Positions 46,480 through 59,100 of a stretch of DNA of 64,000 nt are shown here, in pieces (position 1 is the stretch's first letter; every line of letters starts with the position of its first letter). Origin of the DNA: Pelecanus crispus (lineage: Eukaryota > Chordata > Aves > Pelecaniformes > Pelecanidae); the NCBI RefSeq assembly GCF_030463565.1, contig NC_134643.1:77807721-77871720 (forward strand). The letters are read 5' to 3'. The position numbers and the translations under genes were made by a program. The notes under the pieces were generated by a model. The model searched no databases. It saw nothing but the letters and a program-made list of their open reading frames with translations, and was not told the origin of the DNA.

Positions 46480-49400
46480 GTGAGGCGAGCGCTGATCTCT
46501 TCTCTCCCCCGGTGTCTGTCGTTCTTCTTACCGGCGGGGAGGGGGGCTGGCGCAGGGTCGCGGCCCCTCCTGCCTCCGCGGCCCCTCCTGCCTCCGCGGC
46601 CCCTCCTGCCTCCGCGGCCCCTCCTGCCTCCGCGGCCCCTCCTGCCTCCGCGGCCCCTGCCGCTGCGCCCGGGCCTGGCCGCTGTTGCCCGTGTGAGGGG
46701 GTGCGATCCCTCTCCCCGCCCCCGCGGTCCCCTGTCCCCAGCCCCGAGCGCTGGCAGCCCCCAGGTAGTGGGGTATCGCCACTGGCCGTCACGGGCTGCC
46801 GGGGTGTGCTGCTGCCTGATGTCCCCTGGAATGCAAAATAAAATTGAAGTAGTTTTAGCGGTGAAATAAATTAACGATCTCTTTACTGCTTGCAGCTCGC
46901 AGACCAGTTCTGTAATGCTATTGGAGTGTTGCAGCAGTGTGGCCCCCCAGCCTCTTTCAGCAACATTCAGACAGCAATAAACAAAGATCAGCCTGCTAAT
47001 CCGACGGAAGGCAAGCCTTTCTTTCTGCATCTCCTAACTCCTAACGTGTTCTGATATAATTCGCTCTATAACACAAAATCTGTACTCTTATTTCATGCTT
47101 AACTATTGCACCAGTAACTGGAGGAGTGATTGAAATTAAGTTATAAATTGATGTCAGCTGCACTTGCTGCATAAGCTTGTATAGCAGAAATGCAATTTTA
47201 AGTGTTAAGTAAGGATTACAATGTATTTCTTGTGCTGGTTTTTTTGCACAGATACAGTAGCTCTACAGATATAAACCATTTTAATAGGACTGCTGCAAGA
47301 GGTTGTGAGTTGTCCATTACTTCCAAGAAGTCTTTTTAGAAAGATTCAGTGTTAGTTTTAAGAAATCATGTATGACTTTAAAATTCTCCATGTTGTATAC
47401 TTTTAATTATTTGTGGTTTTCCAGGTATCATCAGCTTATGTAATTAATTAAGGAATAACAGCATGTTGAATACCCCTATTGGCATTTGTGGTTTTGTTGT
47501 TGACTGGTTTGGGTTTGGTGGTTTGGTTTTTTTTTTTGAGACAGACAGAAGAAACTGACCTAAGACACTGAAATTATCAGGCAAACTAAAAGGTCTCTCT
47601 GATTTGAGAATTTCAAGTTAGTATTTAAAACCCATGTTATTCTAATCCTGAATCTTTTTTTCTTCTTTTTTTTCCCCTCTTCCCCTCACCTCGCCCCGCC
47701 CCCAAGAAGATTTTATGTGTTTCTTGTATCAGATTAGGTTTGTCTGTTAGGATATCAGGGGAGACTGGTTTGGAGCACAGTGCTGCACTTTCTAGGACAG
47801 TTGAACACTAGTTCTTCATTGGTCTATGGCGGGTTGCGCTCCGATACTGGAGTTAGTTGGAGGAGCCAGCTGAAAGGTTTGTTTGCTTCCTCATCTTACC
47901 TGCTGCTGTCCCAGATGCCAGCATCAGTGCTGTGCCAGGAGCTAGAGGCTTTTTTAAGGTCTTAAAATGGTAGGTCATGAACGACTTCTCTTTTGATCTG
48001 TCTTTTCCTAAAGTTCTGAATATAGTGCCTTCAGTAAAATCAGGCAGCCAAGTTAGCAATGCTGATGAGGCAAAAAAACCCTACCAGTTATGTCTCTTTA
48101 GATATTTAAAGTCTTAATAAGAAAGCCTTAAAACTCTTTACATGTAAACCCTGTGGTGACCCTCAGTAAGCTTTAAATGGCTATGTTTGTTTTGTTGTTT
48201 GGGGATTTTTTTAAGTTAAAGTCAAGCGTACCTTTGAGAATGCCGCTCTATTCTATAGATTTTTTGCCATTAGAAAGTATTTTCTTACTTGCTTCCACAA
48301 ATCTTTCATGAACCAATCAACATAAACAAATATGTAAGATTTTAAATTCTAAATTGAAAAGGGCTGTTTCAATATTTTAGTGGCAGTAATGAACTTAATT
48401 CAGATTGAATGGATGCAATTCCATATGGAAAAGTTTTGCTTCTGACTTGTGGTGCCTGTTACTAAAAGTCCATGCAGTTCTTTCAATGATATAGCAGCTA
48501 AATTAAGGTCTGTTCCAATCCTTTTCCATATTTCAGTGGCTGAATAGAAATTCTTTTTTTTAAAATTAAATAATCCATTTGAATCACTATCTTTACATCA
48601 TTTTAGTGTTTTTTTTTTTTTTGACTAGTGGCAGATTTCAAGGCAAGGATTGAAAAGTTAAATGAGTTTCTAGTTCCTTTTCAATACTTATTGTAGCAAC
48701 TAGGACACTTAATACTGGTATTAGTAATTTCTTAACTGGCTTACCGTGATGGAGTTCTAGCTATTTTCTCACTTGTACAAAGCCCCGTGCTTTGTATAAC
48801 CAGTTACCTTGTTTAATCTAGGATTGGAATCAAACTAGCTTCATCTTCTAATATGGCTGAGTTCTCGTCAGTTGTGATACTGTTGTTTTCTTCATGTAGG
48901 AGAATTTTTAACACCTCCATACTTCAAGTCTGTAGAATTTTCTGTGCTGTGTATGCAGAATTGTGCTTATTTCTAATAATGTACTGAGTAGGCTGACTTT
49001 TCTTTTAAAGAATACGCCCAACTGTTTGCAGCATTGATTGCACGAACTGCAAAAGATATTGATGTTCTAATAGATTCCCTGCCTAGTGAAGAATCGACAG
49101 CAGCTTTGCAGGTAAGAGTGTTCTTAACTAAAATATCAAAACATAACTGAAGGCAAACTTCTTCCTTTTTTTAAACACATTTTTTTTCTGTTTAGGCCAT
49201 GTAATACTGAAAAATGACTTTAAAATAAGCCTGAATTTTTCATGAGGGTAGCCTGTGAGTACTTTATAGGCTTAGTGGAGATACTGAACTTGCATCTAGT
49301 TCTAAACAAGATTATACACAGTGAGAATATTTTAAACTTACTTTTCTGTTAAAATATTTAAAGAAAAAAAAAATGCTTTTATCATAACACCACAATACCG

Positions 49401-51865
49401 GAAACTGCTACCCCTTTTTTTTCTGCAGCTGTTCAAATATTAATACAATAGATGCAACAGTACTGATGCATTGTAGGGTTTTCATTGTGGGTTGGTTTTT
49501 TTTTTACCCCCCCTTGGATAATCTTTCACACTCTCTCGCTCATTAGAAGCACATTTCATTTTGTAGCTGCAGAGCCAACACTTTACTGAAGCCTCTTGTC
49601 CTTCCACAATGTTCCTGGTTGTTAAAGGGTTTGCAGGGTATCTTTTAGGTTCTCCAGCTCTGTCATGAAACAGTTTTTTCACTTTTCAGTATAGGGTGTC
49701 CTTCTTTGGACCAGCCATACAACTTGGGAGCTTTTGTTTCTTGCTCCTTCTGTCTCTAGAGGTACTCTAGGAAGAGCTTGAGAACAGAAAGCAACTACTG
49801 GCCAGGCAGCTATTAGCAGGTGCAGTCAGTATCACAATGCTCAACTGTTTCTCATTTCCAAAACATGCTTTTGACTCACAATTCAAAGAACGCTTTTTTT
49901 TTTTTTTTTTTGCTGTTTTCTACAGATCTTGCCTATTAAACAGCATCTTTTTTTTTTCTTTTTTACTCTAACTTCTAGATTTACATCAAGTATTTTCTTT
50001 TTAGAGTGCAACAAGGATGCAAAGAGTGCTGTTTCTCTCAGAACCCTGGAACTGCTTTAAGATCACCTGAAGGTTTTACAGCTGGGTTGGTCATCTGTGA
50101 CTATGCAAAGGCATTTTACAAAAGAGTAATACTAGAGGTGCCTGCTGGGCCAAATACAAATAATTTGACAGTGACATCACATTCAGTTTTAAACAGAGGA
50201 GGTTAAATTTGGAAATGCTGCTAGCAGCAATAGTTGCTGAACATACTGTTTGGGCCTGTTAACACCGGCATAATTTCATGTAACTGTGTATTTAATAGCT
50301 CAAGACAGCTTTCCTGCTGCAGACAAATTACAGGCTTCTTCTGTGACTGAACAGGGTCTGATCATAGTGACAGCTGATGCAAGGAAAGCAGAGTGCTCCA
50401 GAAAGAGGAGTTCGTTATCTATTAGGGGCATGCTTTCCTTTGAGGTGGTACTTGAACAGTTTTTTGCTCTGCTAATGCAGAATCTCGTTTCACAAGAATT
50501 TCTGATCTTTTCTGTTTGGTGTGGTTTTGAGATGTTAGCTAGTTTTGATTTTTATTTGCTGTTGTTTAATTTGGTGCAGTATTAAACATAAATATTCCGA
50601 CATTCTTTGAAAAGACTGTTTTGAAGGTGTTTGAAATACTCTAAAAGTACACAGTATAGATTTTGCTGAGAAGTGGTAGATACATGGCTAATAGAGATGT
50701 ACTTAGGCCAATCTTTTTTTGGTTTTGGTTGTTTGGGGTTTTTTTATGCTAAAGTTGTCTTGGTATATGTTTAAAATCTGAGGCTTGTCTTAAATGATAA
50801 AAGGGGCTGCTACACTAATGCTCAACGCAATTTACCTGTCCCTTTTGGGTTCCCTTGTGGTGAAGTTGATAGTACGTATTCTGCTCAAATCTGTTGCTTA
50901 CCTGCAGTCAGCTATTGAACAACTGAGACTGAAGTAATTGAGCTGGATTCTAAATTTCATATTTTTACCTTTTGCTATCTTCCTTCTGTGACCCTTCCTC
51001 CAAGGGCTATCAAGTCCTTCATGCATATAGTAACCTTCACTAAAGACATCAGTGTTGCAGAACAGAAGATGAATATGTGGATAGAATTTGCCAGTTAGTT
51101 TAAGCATGACTTCTTAAGGACCTGTATATAAACCTGGATAACTGCTTTAAAAAATATCAATTTGAAACTACTTTGTTTTGTCTTTTCTGTTATAGAGTTA
51201 GAACAAGTTTCAGTAGTTTTAAATTTGGTAAATACTTCAAAGTATTAAAATGTTTTGAAGTTAAAATGTTTTATTTCACTAAACTTTGTCCAACTGAAAT
51301 GCAGTTTGGTTCTGAAACAAAATATGAAAGAAAAAAGGTTAAATAATACAGTTTCATCTGAAACATGCTATTTAACAGAAAAGTTTGTGTAAGTTATGCT
51401 TACATCTTGCTGAGCACCTTTCAGTAGGGGAGTGGGGAGGGGGATGAATACTCACTTCTCATCAGGAAAAGCTGTACTGATCCCGGAGTCGTAATATGAA
51501 AGAAGCTAACCTCTCTGTTCGGTGGGGTGTTTTGTGTTTACTCCATGTGGATATGCACTGTTTTAGGCTGCAGCCTATAATGAGTTGCTCTGAAGTTGCT
51601 AGTATGTAATTCAGGGACTAAAGAGAGAATCTTTCTCTTTTCTCAGGAGTGCTAACTGATCCGTACTTTTCTCCCTTTTATTTTAAAGGCTGCTAGTCTG
51701 TACCGATTAGAAGAAGAAAATCATGAAGCCGCTGCCCGTCTGGAAGAGGTAGTTTATCGCGGGGATATGCTGCTGGAAAAGATACAGAGTGCCCTGGCAG
51801 ATATCGCGCAGTCGCAGCTGAAAACGAGAAGCGGCACGCATAGCCAGCCCCTTCCAGACTCGTAG
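46438..51865 (+). CDS. MED21: Mediator complex subunit 21 (SRB7), 4 coding exons
   Basis: The coding exons are 46438-46479, 46896-47010, 49011-49111 and 51689-51865, giving 144 codons (the human length) and a TAG stop. It starts [14 protein letters not shown] and ends [14 protein letters not shown], recognisable as MED21. In the Mediator middle module MED21 pairs with MED7 through its C-terminal coiled coil (here about residues 88-135, heptad-rich, ending in [20 protein letters not shown]), and the N-terminal part contributes to contacts with RNA polymerase II regulators. The start has strong Kozak context in a CpG island. Intron 2 begins with GC rather than GT. All phases agree across the joins. 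It is divergent from TM7SF3. Confidence 0.95.
46562..46661. repeat. 18-bp minisatellite in MED21 intron 1
   Basis: Five exact tandem copies of GGCCCCTCCTGCCTCCGC (46562-46651) and a partial sixth. It starts 82 bases after the exon 1 donor, inside the CpG island. Confidence 0.95.
46896..47010 (+). CDS. MED21: MED21 exon 2 (GC donor)
   Basis: Thirty-eight codons plus one base (15-52), [20 protein letters not shown] to DQPANPTE. The acceptor is tgcttgcag. The exon ends GGAAG and the intron starts gcaagc: only this border restores Glu53-Tyr with exon 3, so this is a GC-AG intron. Confidence 0.92.
49011..49111 (+). CDS. MED21: MED21 exon 3
   Basis: Completes Glu53 and gives 33 codons (54-86), [20 protein letters not shown] to STAALQ. 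The acceptor is tcttttaaag and the donor CAG/gtaaga. It ends in phase 0. Confidence 0.93.
51689..51865 (+). CDS. MED21: MED21 exon 4 with stop
   Basis: Fifty-eight codons (87-144) plus TAG at 51863-51865, [20 protein letters not shown] to HSQPLPDS. The acceptor is ttattttaaag. The exon is more CpG-rich than its surroundings. Confidence 0.93.
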   Translation, partial: AASLYRLEEENHEAAARLEEVVYRGDMLLEKIQSALADIAQSQLKTRSGTHSQPLPDS

Positions 51866-52692
51866 TGCCAGGGGCAGCACGCCCCTGCAAAACCGAACTG
51901 CGGCGAGTCGTGCTGGAAGCACAGTGCTGTATCCACGGGGAGCTACAGCTCACCCAGCCCCTGCTCTTGTCGGGCTCTGCAGTGCTCCGTCGGGAACAAC
52001 GTCTTTTATCAAAGCTCAAACTGCAGGTTTTGTATGAGAAATGCTTCTGTTGCAGTATTGGTGATTCTGTTCTAGAATTACGTGTATTGATTTATGTTTC
52101 CTTGACTTAAAATATTAATTTCTGGCTTTCTTTTCTGTTCATAAATATGTCTGACTTCAGTCTGATTTGTTACCTTCATTACACAGGACTTAGTCCCTAA
52201 AGGGAATTGAGAAGGAAAATATATTAAGAGTAGGTGTGTAATTTGCTCACTCCTACTTTCAAACTTCTGTGTTCTTGGTATATTTTTTGTAATGCTCAAA
52301 CACAGGCATGCTTGAATTTGCCAGAGTTCCGTGGAGACAGTGCTAGACAATGATGTGAATACAGTGGTGGCCATCTGTTTTAATTAACAGAAATGGTAAT
52401 TAAACATTTGTATTACTACTTGGCTGATTTTACTTTACTCTGTAAAGGGTGGTAAAGGATAAGTAAACTCTAATGGTTGCAGAGTAAGTGTTCTTGCCAT
52501 TGGCATCTCATTTTAAAAAAAAATTAATCTGCAGGTGTCTGATACTGGCATTTATTATTGTTTGTAATTCACAAATGGTTCTTTGACTCCATTATTGCCA
52601 CTGACACGCTTACTCTTACTTGGTTGTGCCATTTCTCTGCTTCTGCTGATGTTCTGCATTCTCATGGCAACTGGTGAATGCCTGTAAAGCAG

Positions 52693-52779
52693 ACAGTGAT
52701 GAGGAAGCATTGGATGACTGGGAAGAAATTAGCTATGAAGAAGCTGAAAATAACTTACTATGTAATGTTGCTTTGCCGT
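52693..52779 (+). other. Unassigned exon-like segment downstream of MED21
   Basis: An 87-base stretch bounded by gcag/ACAGTG and GCCGT/gtaagt. It reads in one frame as an acidic, low-pI peptide: split Asp, then SDEEALDDWEEISYEEAENN and LLCNVALP. The frame is open from about 52645 to a TAG at 52785-52787. The composition and the flanking splice signals look coding, but I cannot name a protein family, and the pyrimidine tract lies farther from the AG than usual. It could be an alternative MED21 exon, an exon of an unknown gene, or chance. Confidence 0.35.
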
Positions 52780-52946
52780 GTAAGTAGTGGCTGCCACGTG
52801 AATGCTGTGATCATAGGCAGCAAGAGGCCTGTCGTCTCCAACATGCTCTAGAGAGTTTTTTGGTTTTATCTTGACACACTGAATACATTTTTGCCCCTTG
52901 TCTTAGGTTTCTAGAAATACCAGCATCTCTTTTTATATTTGAAAAA

Positions 52947-52952
52947 AATAAA
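52947..52952 (+). terminator. MED21: Poly(A) signal candidate, MED21
   Basis: First canonical AATAAA after the stop codon, about 1.1 kb downstream. An ATTAAA variant lies earlier at 52399-52404 and another AATAAA later at 54238-54243. Confidence 0.4.
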
Positions 52953-52970
52953 ACCCACCAGATAATGTAG

Positions 52971-55364
52971 GGTTCGATGCATGAGCTTTGAGCTGAACTG
53001 TTGGTCATTTTCTGTATTTCTGAGTTAGCAGCCTTGCATTATTGTAGGATGCTGTTTATCACCACATAATATCTGCTCATTTCCTGATCAAAACTACCTA
53101 CTTCTAAATATTGGACATGCTGTCATTGACTTGAAAGTTACACATGTTGCTATTGCGTATAGACAGAGAAGAGCAATTCAAGTATGTCTTTAGAGTGCTG
53201 ATCCTTAAGGAATTGCATGCAGCCACTCACCAGACTGCACCAGTGAAAGGGAGAGTATAACATGGCACAGGATACATCTTGTATACAGCCTGCTTTGAGG
53301 ATTAAAAAATACAAAGCTGTCCCTATTTGTAATGAATACTAAAACTAAAATATTTAATCAGACTGGTATTTAATTAAATATTTAATATTATTTTGTCAAA
53401 TTTGCTATCTGTAGTCATCAATTTAGTCTGCTGTTGTGAGGCTCTTGTACTATACAGACTCCACAGAAGCAAAAACAGTTGGGGAGGTAACAGGCTACAG
53501 CACAGCCCTAGTTCTGTAACAGGGTCTTTATTAAGAATAACTGGGCTGTGGCAATTTACTAAGCCATGTAAATATGCCCATGTCCTGGGAGGCTTGAGGG
53601 ACCAGATTTTAATTTGGGGCCTGTTTTTTGTTTTGTTTTTTCCTAGAAAAACTTCATCCAGTGCATCTCAAGTTGGTTGGGGGGTGGGGTGGATTTTTTT
53701 GTTGTTGTTCATTTGTGTGCTTTTTAAACTAGTGGACTTAAAAAACTTGGAGTGAAATGTTTGGGCTTTGCTTGTGGATTTTTTTTTTTTTTTTTAAAAT
53801 TGAGGCGTCCTAATTTGAGATTTATATGTTGCTGGAAAAGGGGTTAGATCTTCATAGTAGATTTCCTGGTATAGCTTAACATGCGCATCACCTCAAACTT
53901 GTTAACTTGGAAACTTTTGCTCTCGGAGACGGTGTGCTCATCAGTAATACTACAATTCTTTTAATTTCATATCTTTCCATTTTTTGTACTTGAAAACTGC
54001 TGTATTTCTGCAGCCTGTTATTACCTCATTGTAGAAACTTAGTTGCTGTTTATTTGAATATGCTAGCCTACTTCATGTTAAAGAGTGTGTCAGTATCAAA
54101 CAGTTAATCACACTTAGAAGTAAACCGTAACCAGAGGTATAAGCTCCCTAGTAAGTACGTGTGGTTTTTCAGTGTCTAGTGCATGTTGCCAATTTAATAG
54201 AGATGCAGTTTGTGATACAGTTAAAAACAAGTAACACAATAAAGCAAGAGAGCCAAAATTGCTCTTTTTTCCTTGAGAAATAATGTAACGTTTCAGTGAG
54301 TGAGTAGTACTGTAAGGTGCATGACCCCACTAGTTCTTGCATGTTGTGTTGCTGGACTAGCTGCTGTCTACCTGCTCTTTCACAGCCTGCAGCTCAGTCC
54401 GTAAGGCTGTATATCTTTTGTTGGGCTCTGACGCGAAGGAAGCAGAAAAACGCCAATTTGCTACAGCTGTTTAATGGACAAACCATTAGATTGGGGCTTG
54501 GAGATGTGGATTCCTTTCCCCTCTACCATACATGTGCTGATTTGTCCAGCCCCTGCTGTTGGCACTTATACATTTAACATCGTTTTAAAAAACAATGTGT
54601 AATGGTGGTGATCTCCTTAGGGGGCTACTCATGCCAGAATCGTAAGGCATGCGGGGTTACTGTGTCTGTACCATTTAGCACCCCAACTTTCAGTGGAGGG
54701 AAAAAAAAGGGCGGGGGGGGGGGGGGGGGGAATGCCTTTGGAAAAAGTCATTGTATCCTCCCTGAGAAGTCTTGACTGCCTCCAAACTTTTAATACTGAA
54801 GAGAGGGAGGGTGGGGGAGAAAAAACCCTGTGTAACAGCTGCTAACAAACTACAGGTTATGTGTGAAAGAGCTGTAAAAGGAAACTTTGGTTAAGACAGG
54901 AGAATAAATGGAGGTAAAGCATCATGGGAAGAAAACAAAAGTATTGAGCAAGATATTAAATGGTTCTGCATATTATGTTGGACAAGGAGTACTGCCCAGT
55001 GAACAAATTGTGCTTTGAAGAAAGATAGCACAGAGCATAATGGAAAATTCCATTGAAAAACAATCTCAACCACTTCAAATGAGCAGGAGCATTTCACGCT
55101 GAGAATCCATACAGCCCACTGGCAAAGATGTTGGAATCAATTTAGTAAATATAAGCGGCTGATCAAAGCCTAGTATTCTTTACTATAAACAACCATGCTT
55201 GGAGGAAAGGAACACCTCACAGCAGCTGTTCTCATTTTCAGATACAAGATTATGGAGGAACTCGTACACTTGTTTTAAAAGATACTGGAAAAAGTGCATT
55301 AACAATATTTTAGCTTCATGTCTTTATGAAGTTAATCCTGGCTTACTATTGCAGATGATCTTCG
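52971..55364. other. Non-coding interval downstream of MED21
   Basis: AT-rich sequence with long oligo-T runs (53778-53797) and a G18 run at 54713-54730. An AATAAA at 54238-54243 could end a long MED21 3' UTR. No exon was recognised. Confidence 0.5.
54713..54730. repeat. G18 homopolymer
   Basis: Eighteen consecutive G preceded by A8GGGC. It can form G-quadruplexes on the plus strand and is likely variable in length. Confidence 0.9.
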
Positions 55365-56155
55365 GAGATCTGGGAGCTTCTGCTGTGTGCGGCATGGGGA
55401 GGGTGTCCTGGCCGTCCCCACAGAATTGATATCAAGAGATTTTGGGAGTTTGCAACGATACAGGCCAGAGACTGCCTGGCTGGGGAGCCGCTCTGCTCAA
55501 ATGGCCTGGGGGTCTTGGCAGGCAGCAAGCTGAACGTGTGCCAGGAGCTGGCCCTGGCAATAAAGAAGGCCAACAGCATCCTGGGCTGTATTAGCGGGAG
55601 CACAGCCAGTAGATCGAGGAAAGTGATTACTTCCCTCTGCTCCGCGTGTGCTAGACTGCATCTGGAACACTCTGTACAGTTTTGAGCCCCCGACATCAGA
55701 AAGATGTCGACAAACTACAAGTTCAGCAGAAGGCCACTGCAGTAGCATGGGCTGGAGCACCTCCCCCACGAGGAGAGGCTGAGGGAGCTGGGCTGGGAGA
55801 AGAGGTGGCTTTGGGGCACCTAACAGGAGCCTGCCCATACCTATGGGGAGCTTATGGAGAAGACGGGGCCAGGCTCTCTTCACAGTGGTGCATGGCAGAA
55901 GAATGACAGACAGTGGACATAAATTGAAACAACAGAGGTTCAGACTGGTCACAAGGGAAAGCCTTTTCGCTATTAGGGCAGTTAAGTTTTGGAACGTGGT
56001 CCCAGAGAAGCTGGAAATCCTGGGAGGTTTTTCGAGACCTCATGGGATAAAGCTCTGAGCAACCTCATCTGACCTCACAGCTGACCCACCTTTGAGCAGG
56101 AGGTTAGACTAGACACCTCCTGAGAGGTCCCTTCCGACCTGAATGATCCTATGGA
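55365..56155 (+). mobile_element. CR1 LINE, 5'-truncated 3' fragment
   Basis: The sequence follows the end of avian CR1 elements: GCCAACAGCATCCTGGGCTG, CATCTGGAACACTCTGTACAG, GAGAGGCTGAGGGAGCTGGG, AGAAGCTGGAAATCC, CATCTGACCTC and finally GAGGTCCCTTCCGACCTGAA with a tail ATGATCCTATGG, matching the short 3' repeat typical of CR1. It holds only the last part of the second open frame (end of the reverse transcriptase region) plus the 3' UTR, with several frame breaks, so it is inactive. The 5' border is approximate. Confidence 0.9.
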
Positions 56156-59100
56156 TACTAGACAAGTTAACGGTTTCAGAAAGAACCAAGAAAGCATTAA
56201 GGAATGTTGTTGTCCCCTTTCTAGAAAGGCAGATCTGGCGGACAGAAAACTTGAGGTATCTGGTATCAGTCTCATTCTAATTGATGAGACTTTGTGATGT
56301 AGGTCTCTGCACTGAGAGGCCACTGAGTTGACCTTACGTGTGGTGTGAAATTCCATGCTGTAGTGACCCAAGTTTCCAACAGGTGCCCTTGGCGAGCGTG
56401 ATATGCGAAATCCACATCCTACACTTACAGAAAATTGATCTGTCAGGTGATGCTGACTCACTGTTAGACAAAGGCAGACTCCTCTAAAGAAAGAAATTGT
56501 ATTTGTGTTTTATATAGCTTATTATGTAGTCTTACATAAGAAATAATGAAAGCCCTATTTTCAGGCACCAAAGCCGAGACGAGCAAAAGTTTTATTCTAG
56601 CTTTTTCTTTCAAATCTATGGAAGAAAGTTTGAATTACTTTTATTGACTTAAGAACAACTTGTTGATTGACTGACAGGACCTTTTTACCTCTAACACATA
56701 GGACTATGCTCTAGCAACAAAGGGTGCAGAAAACAAAGTTTGCAAATTAGGTGGTTTTTATGCTCCAAATATGTCAGCCACTGTGCTTTATGTGCTTGCA
56801 ATGAACAGCATCCATGGTGGAAATGATCGCCAGGAAGTTTTTGTCTGTTTTAATGTTGTCAGTGTAAGGTGCTTGGTAGGAGTGTAGCTTCACAGTTATT
56901 ACACACTGTGTACACTTACGTGCAGGCTTTATGTTTATTTTTTTTTCTTGGAAAGCTTTGTAGGAAACCTTGCTTGTTCATGGTAGCTAAACAAGCAGAA
57001 CAGGAATTTTGTGTTCTCGCTGCTGCTGTACCCAGCCAGCATAGCCAAGCAGCTAAACACATTCAACTCCTGCTCTGAGCGCAAAAGGGCTGTCATTTTA
57101 TGACTGTTTAGACTGTCACCCAATTTCTTCTGAATTTCTGTTGATAGCTAACATTCAGGTAGCATAGCACAATAGTAGAAACAGACCTTCCCCTGACTAT
57201 TTTAACTTGGTACTTACTTACTATAATTACCCGAGTCCTGGATTTAGCTTCTTTAGCCTTACATGCTTCGCTGAAGCCCTAAATTAATTAATTTTTTGTG
57301 AAGTGGAAATTTGTAGCTGAGTAGGGACTGTGCAATTTGGCTGCAAAACATCCTTTCTCCACCCTGCCCACTTAAAAAGAGAAGATTGAAATAGAAGCCC
57401 TCTTTCAGGAAACAACGTACTTCATTCTATGGCTGCGTGGGAAAGCAATTGACTACAAGTGCTAGAGAAAAATTGTAATTGTTTTCCCAAGTCATGATCC
57501 AAGGGAGAGAAGCCATATTCATAAAAAGGACAACACTCTTGAAGCTAAGAGCTCGAAAGAAGGCGGCTCTTGCACTGAGACCCTACGAAGATTGTGGAGG
57601 TGGGGTTTCCGCAGGTGTCTCTCTGGTGCCTTCTCTGGGTGTCTGCAGAATGATGAATAGGGAGAAGTAACAGTCTGCTTGCTTGGTGCCTGGGGAACAG
57701 CCGTCAGCTGGGAAAAATGGGAATGCAAATTTTATTTCAGTGCTGAAGAAGAGGGATGTTAAAGGAAAAATGTCAGGATGGTCAGGATACAATTGTACAC
57801 AACCTAATAAAGTGCACCTTTCTGAAAGAAAAGAAAAAATACAGTTCCCTCTGCTTGCTTTCCAGAGGTATCAGAAAAAAGGTGGGTTCTGTTTACAGCC
57901 AGCCTGCCATTTTATTTGAATGCTCATGTCAACAAACACTCAACATAAGCAAGTATTAATTTTGAAAACTGGGCAGTTTTCAGATTCTGCAGTTAGATAA
58001 ATGTCTCCTCATGTGACAGTGAGCACTCTATGTGGTTAGTGAACCTGGGAGCGAAAGGAGAGCTTTGGCAAACGAGGTTTTCACTTGGTGGTGTTTTAAA
58101 AATTGCAATAAGCTGCTGTCAGAAAGCTTTCTCTTGTGCGGCAATGCAATGAGGGTGCAGTAATTTATCCAACTGCCACTGTAAAATAGCCAGCAGAATC
58201 ACCCAGCTGTTGCCAAATGACACTTGGTGGAGAGGAAGCAGACCCTTTATTTCAGTGGGACTACGTATGTGTGTGTAAAGCTAAGGAAGCATCTTAACTG
58301 TCCTAGGCTCCATAAAGTGGGATGCGTGCCTCCCTACGTTTACTGTGTGATTTACAACGAAAGAGGCACAGCGTCAAACGATGGAAGGGAAACACTGCAG
58401 AGAAGAAGAAAAAACATCTTAGATGACTTCAAGGACAGTGAGTGAGTATATAATGTCCACCTAGCACCGGGCATCCTGGTGAGGTACCTCCTCCTCTCTG
58501 AGGGGGCTCCCACTACATGGCTCTCCCCACAGCATCACAGTCAGGCTTGGGGCTGCAGCGTGGCCATGCCTTTAGCCTCATGAATGTAGAAGCAGTCACA
58601 CCTAAATCAGATTCCTAAAGGATGCACAGTGTGGTCCTCCTTCCCCAAAAGTCACCGAGTTTGAATGTAAAATTATGCAACTGGTTAAAATGACACAGTT
58701 TTAATTTGTACTGCAGGAGCCAGCTATGAAAAGGTGCCTACAGTTGACCTGGGTGACGTGTTCCAGCTTGCTTTAAGGCATCCAAGGGGCCAAACCGCAC
58801 TGCTTTAGTAGTCACTGTTAGCAAAGGAGAGCTGAAGTTCCTAGGGGCTACGGAGGTCCTGAGGTTTCAGTGCTTCAGGCAGAGGTACAAGGAGCGTAGA
58901 GTGAGATCTGCCCTTGCTTATGCTGACCAACGACAAGGGGAATCCTTCCCATGACTCCAGCAAGCTGTGGAGGAAGCCCCTGGTGCGCTTAGGAGGAGTG
59001 AAATCCTCTAACGAGGCAGAATGAGCAGCTCTGACTTGCTTTGGTGTGCTCAAGCGTGCAAAGTGTAATTCTACTTGGTGCATTGGTATTTCTCAGCTGA

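Larger units (their letters stand above)
45970..46800 (+). promoter_or_regulatory. MED21: CpG island and promoter of MED21
   Basis: A CpG-dense block covers the start exon. Upstream of the ATG are an inverted CCAAT (ATTGG at 46373-46377, about 60 bases before the ATG) and two GCCACGCCCC KLF/SP-type boxes around 46323-46343. A short GGCGGC run leads into the start context GGCGCCATGG, which is a strong Kozak match. Confidence 0.75.
51866..52970 (+). other. MED21: MED21 3' UTR (shorter candidate)
   Basis: Non-coding sequence after the stop. Possible signals are ATTAAA at 52399-52404, AATAAA at 52947-52952 and AATAAA at 54238-54243. The end is unknown, and 52970 reflects the first canonical AATAAA. 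An exon-like segment at 52693-52779 falls inside this span. Confidence 0.45.

Noticed and set aside
45842-46841. Long open frames (316 and 213 codons) over the MED21 promoter and intron 1
   Set aside because: They arise from the 18-bp minisatellite (a multiple of three) and high GC, and conflict with the clear MED21 exon 1.
55497-55952. 151-codon minus-strand frame
   Set aside because: It lies within and antisense to the CR1 fragment, and is not a gene.
55365-56155. Active or intact retrotransposon
   Set aside because: Only the 3' portion of CR1 is present, with frame breaks and no 5' region, so it is a dead copy.
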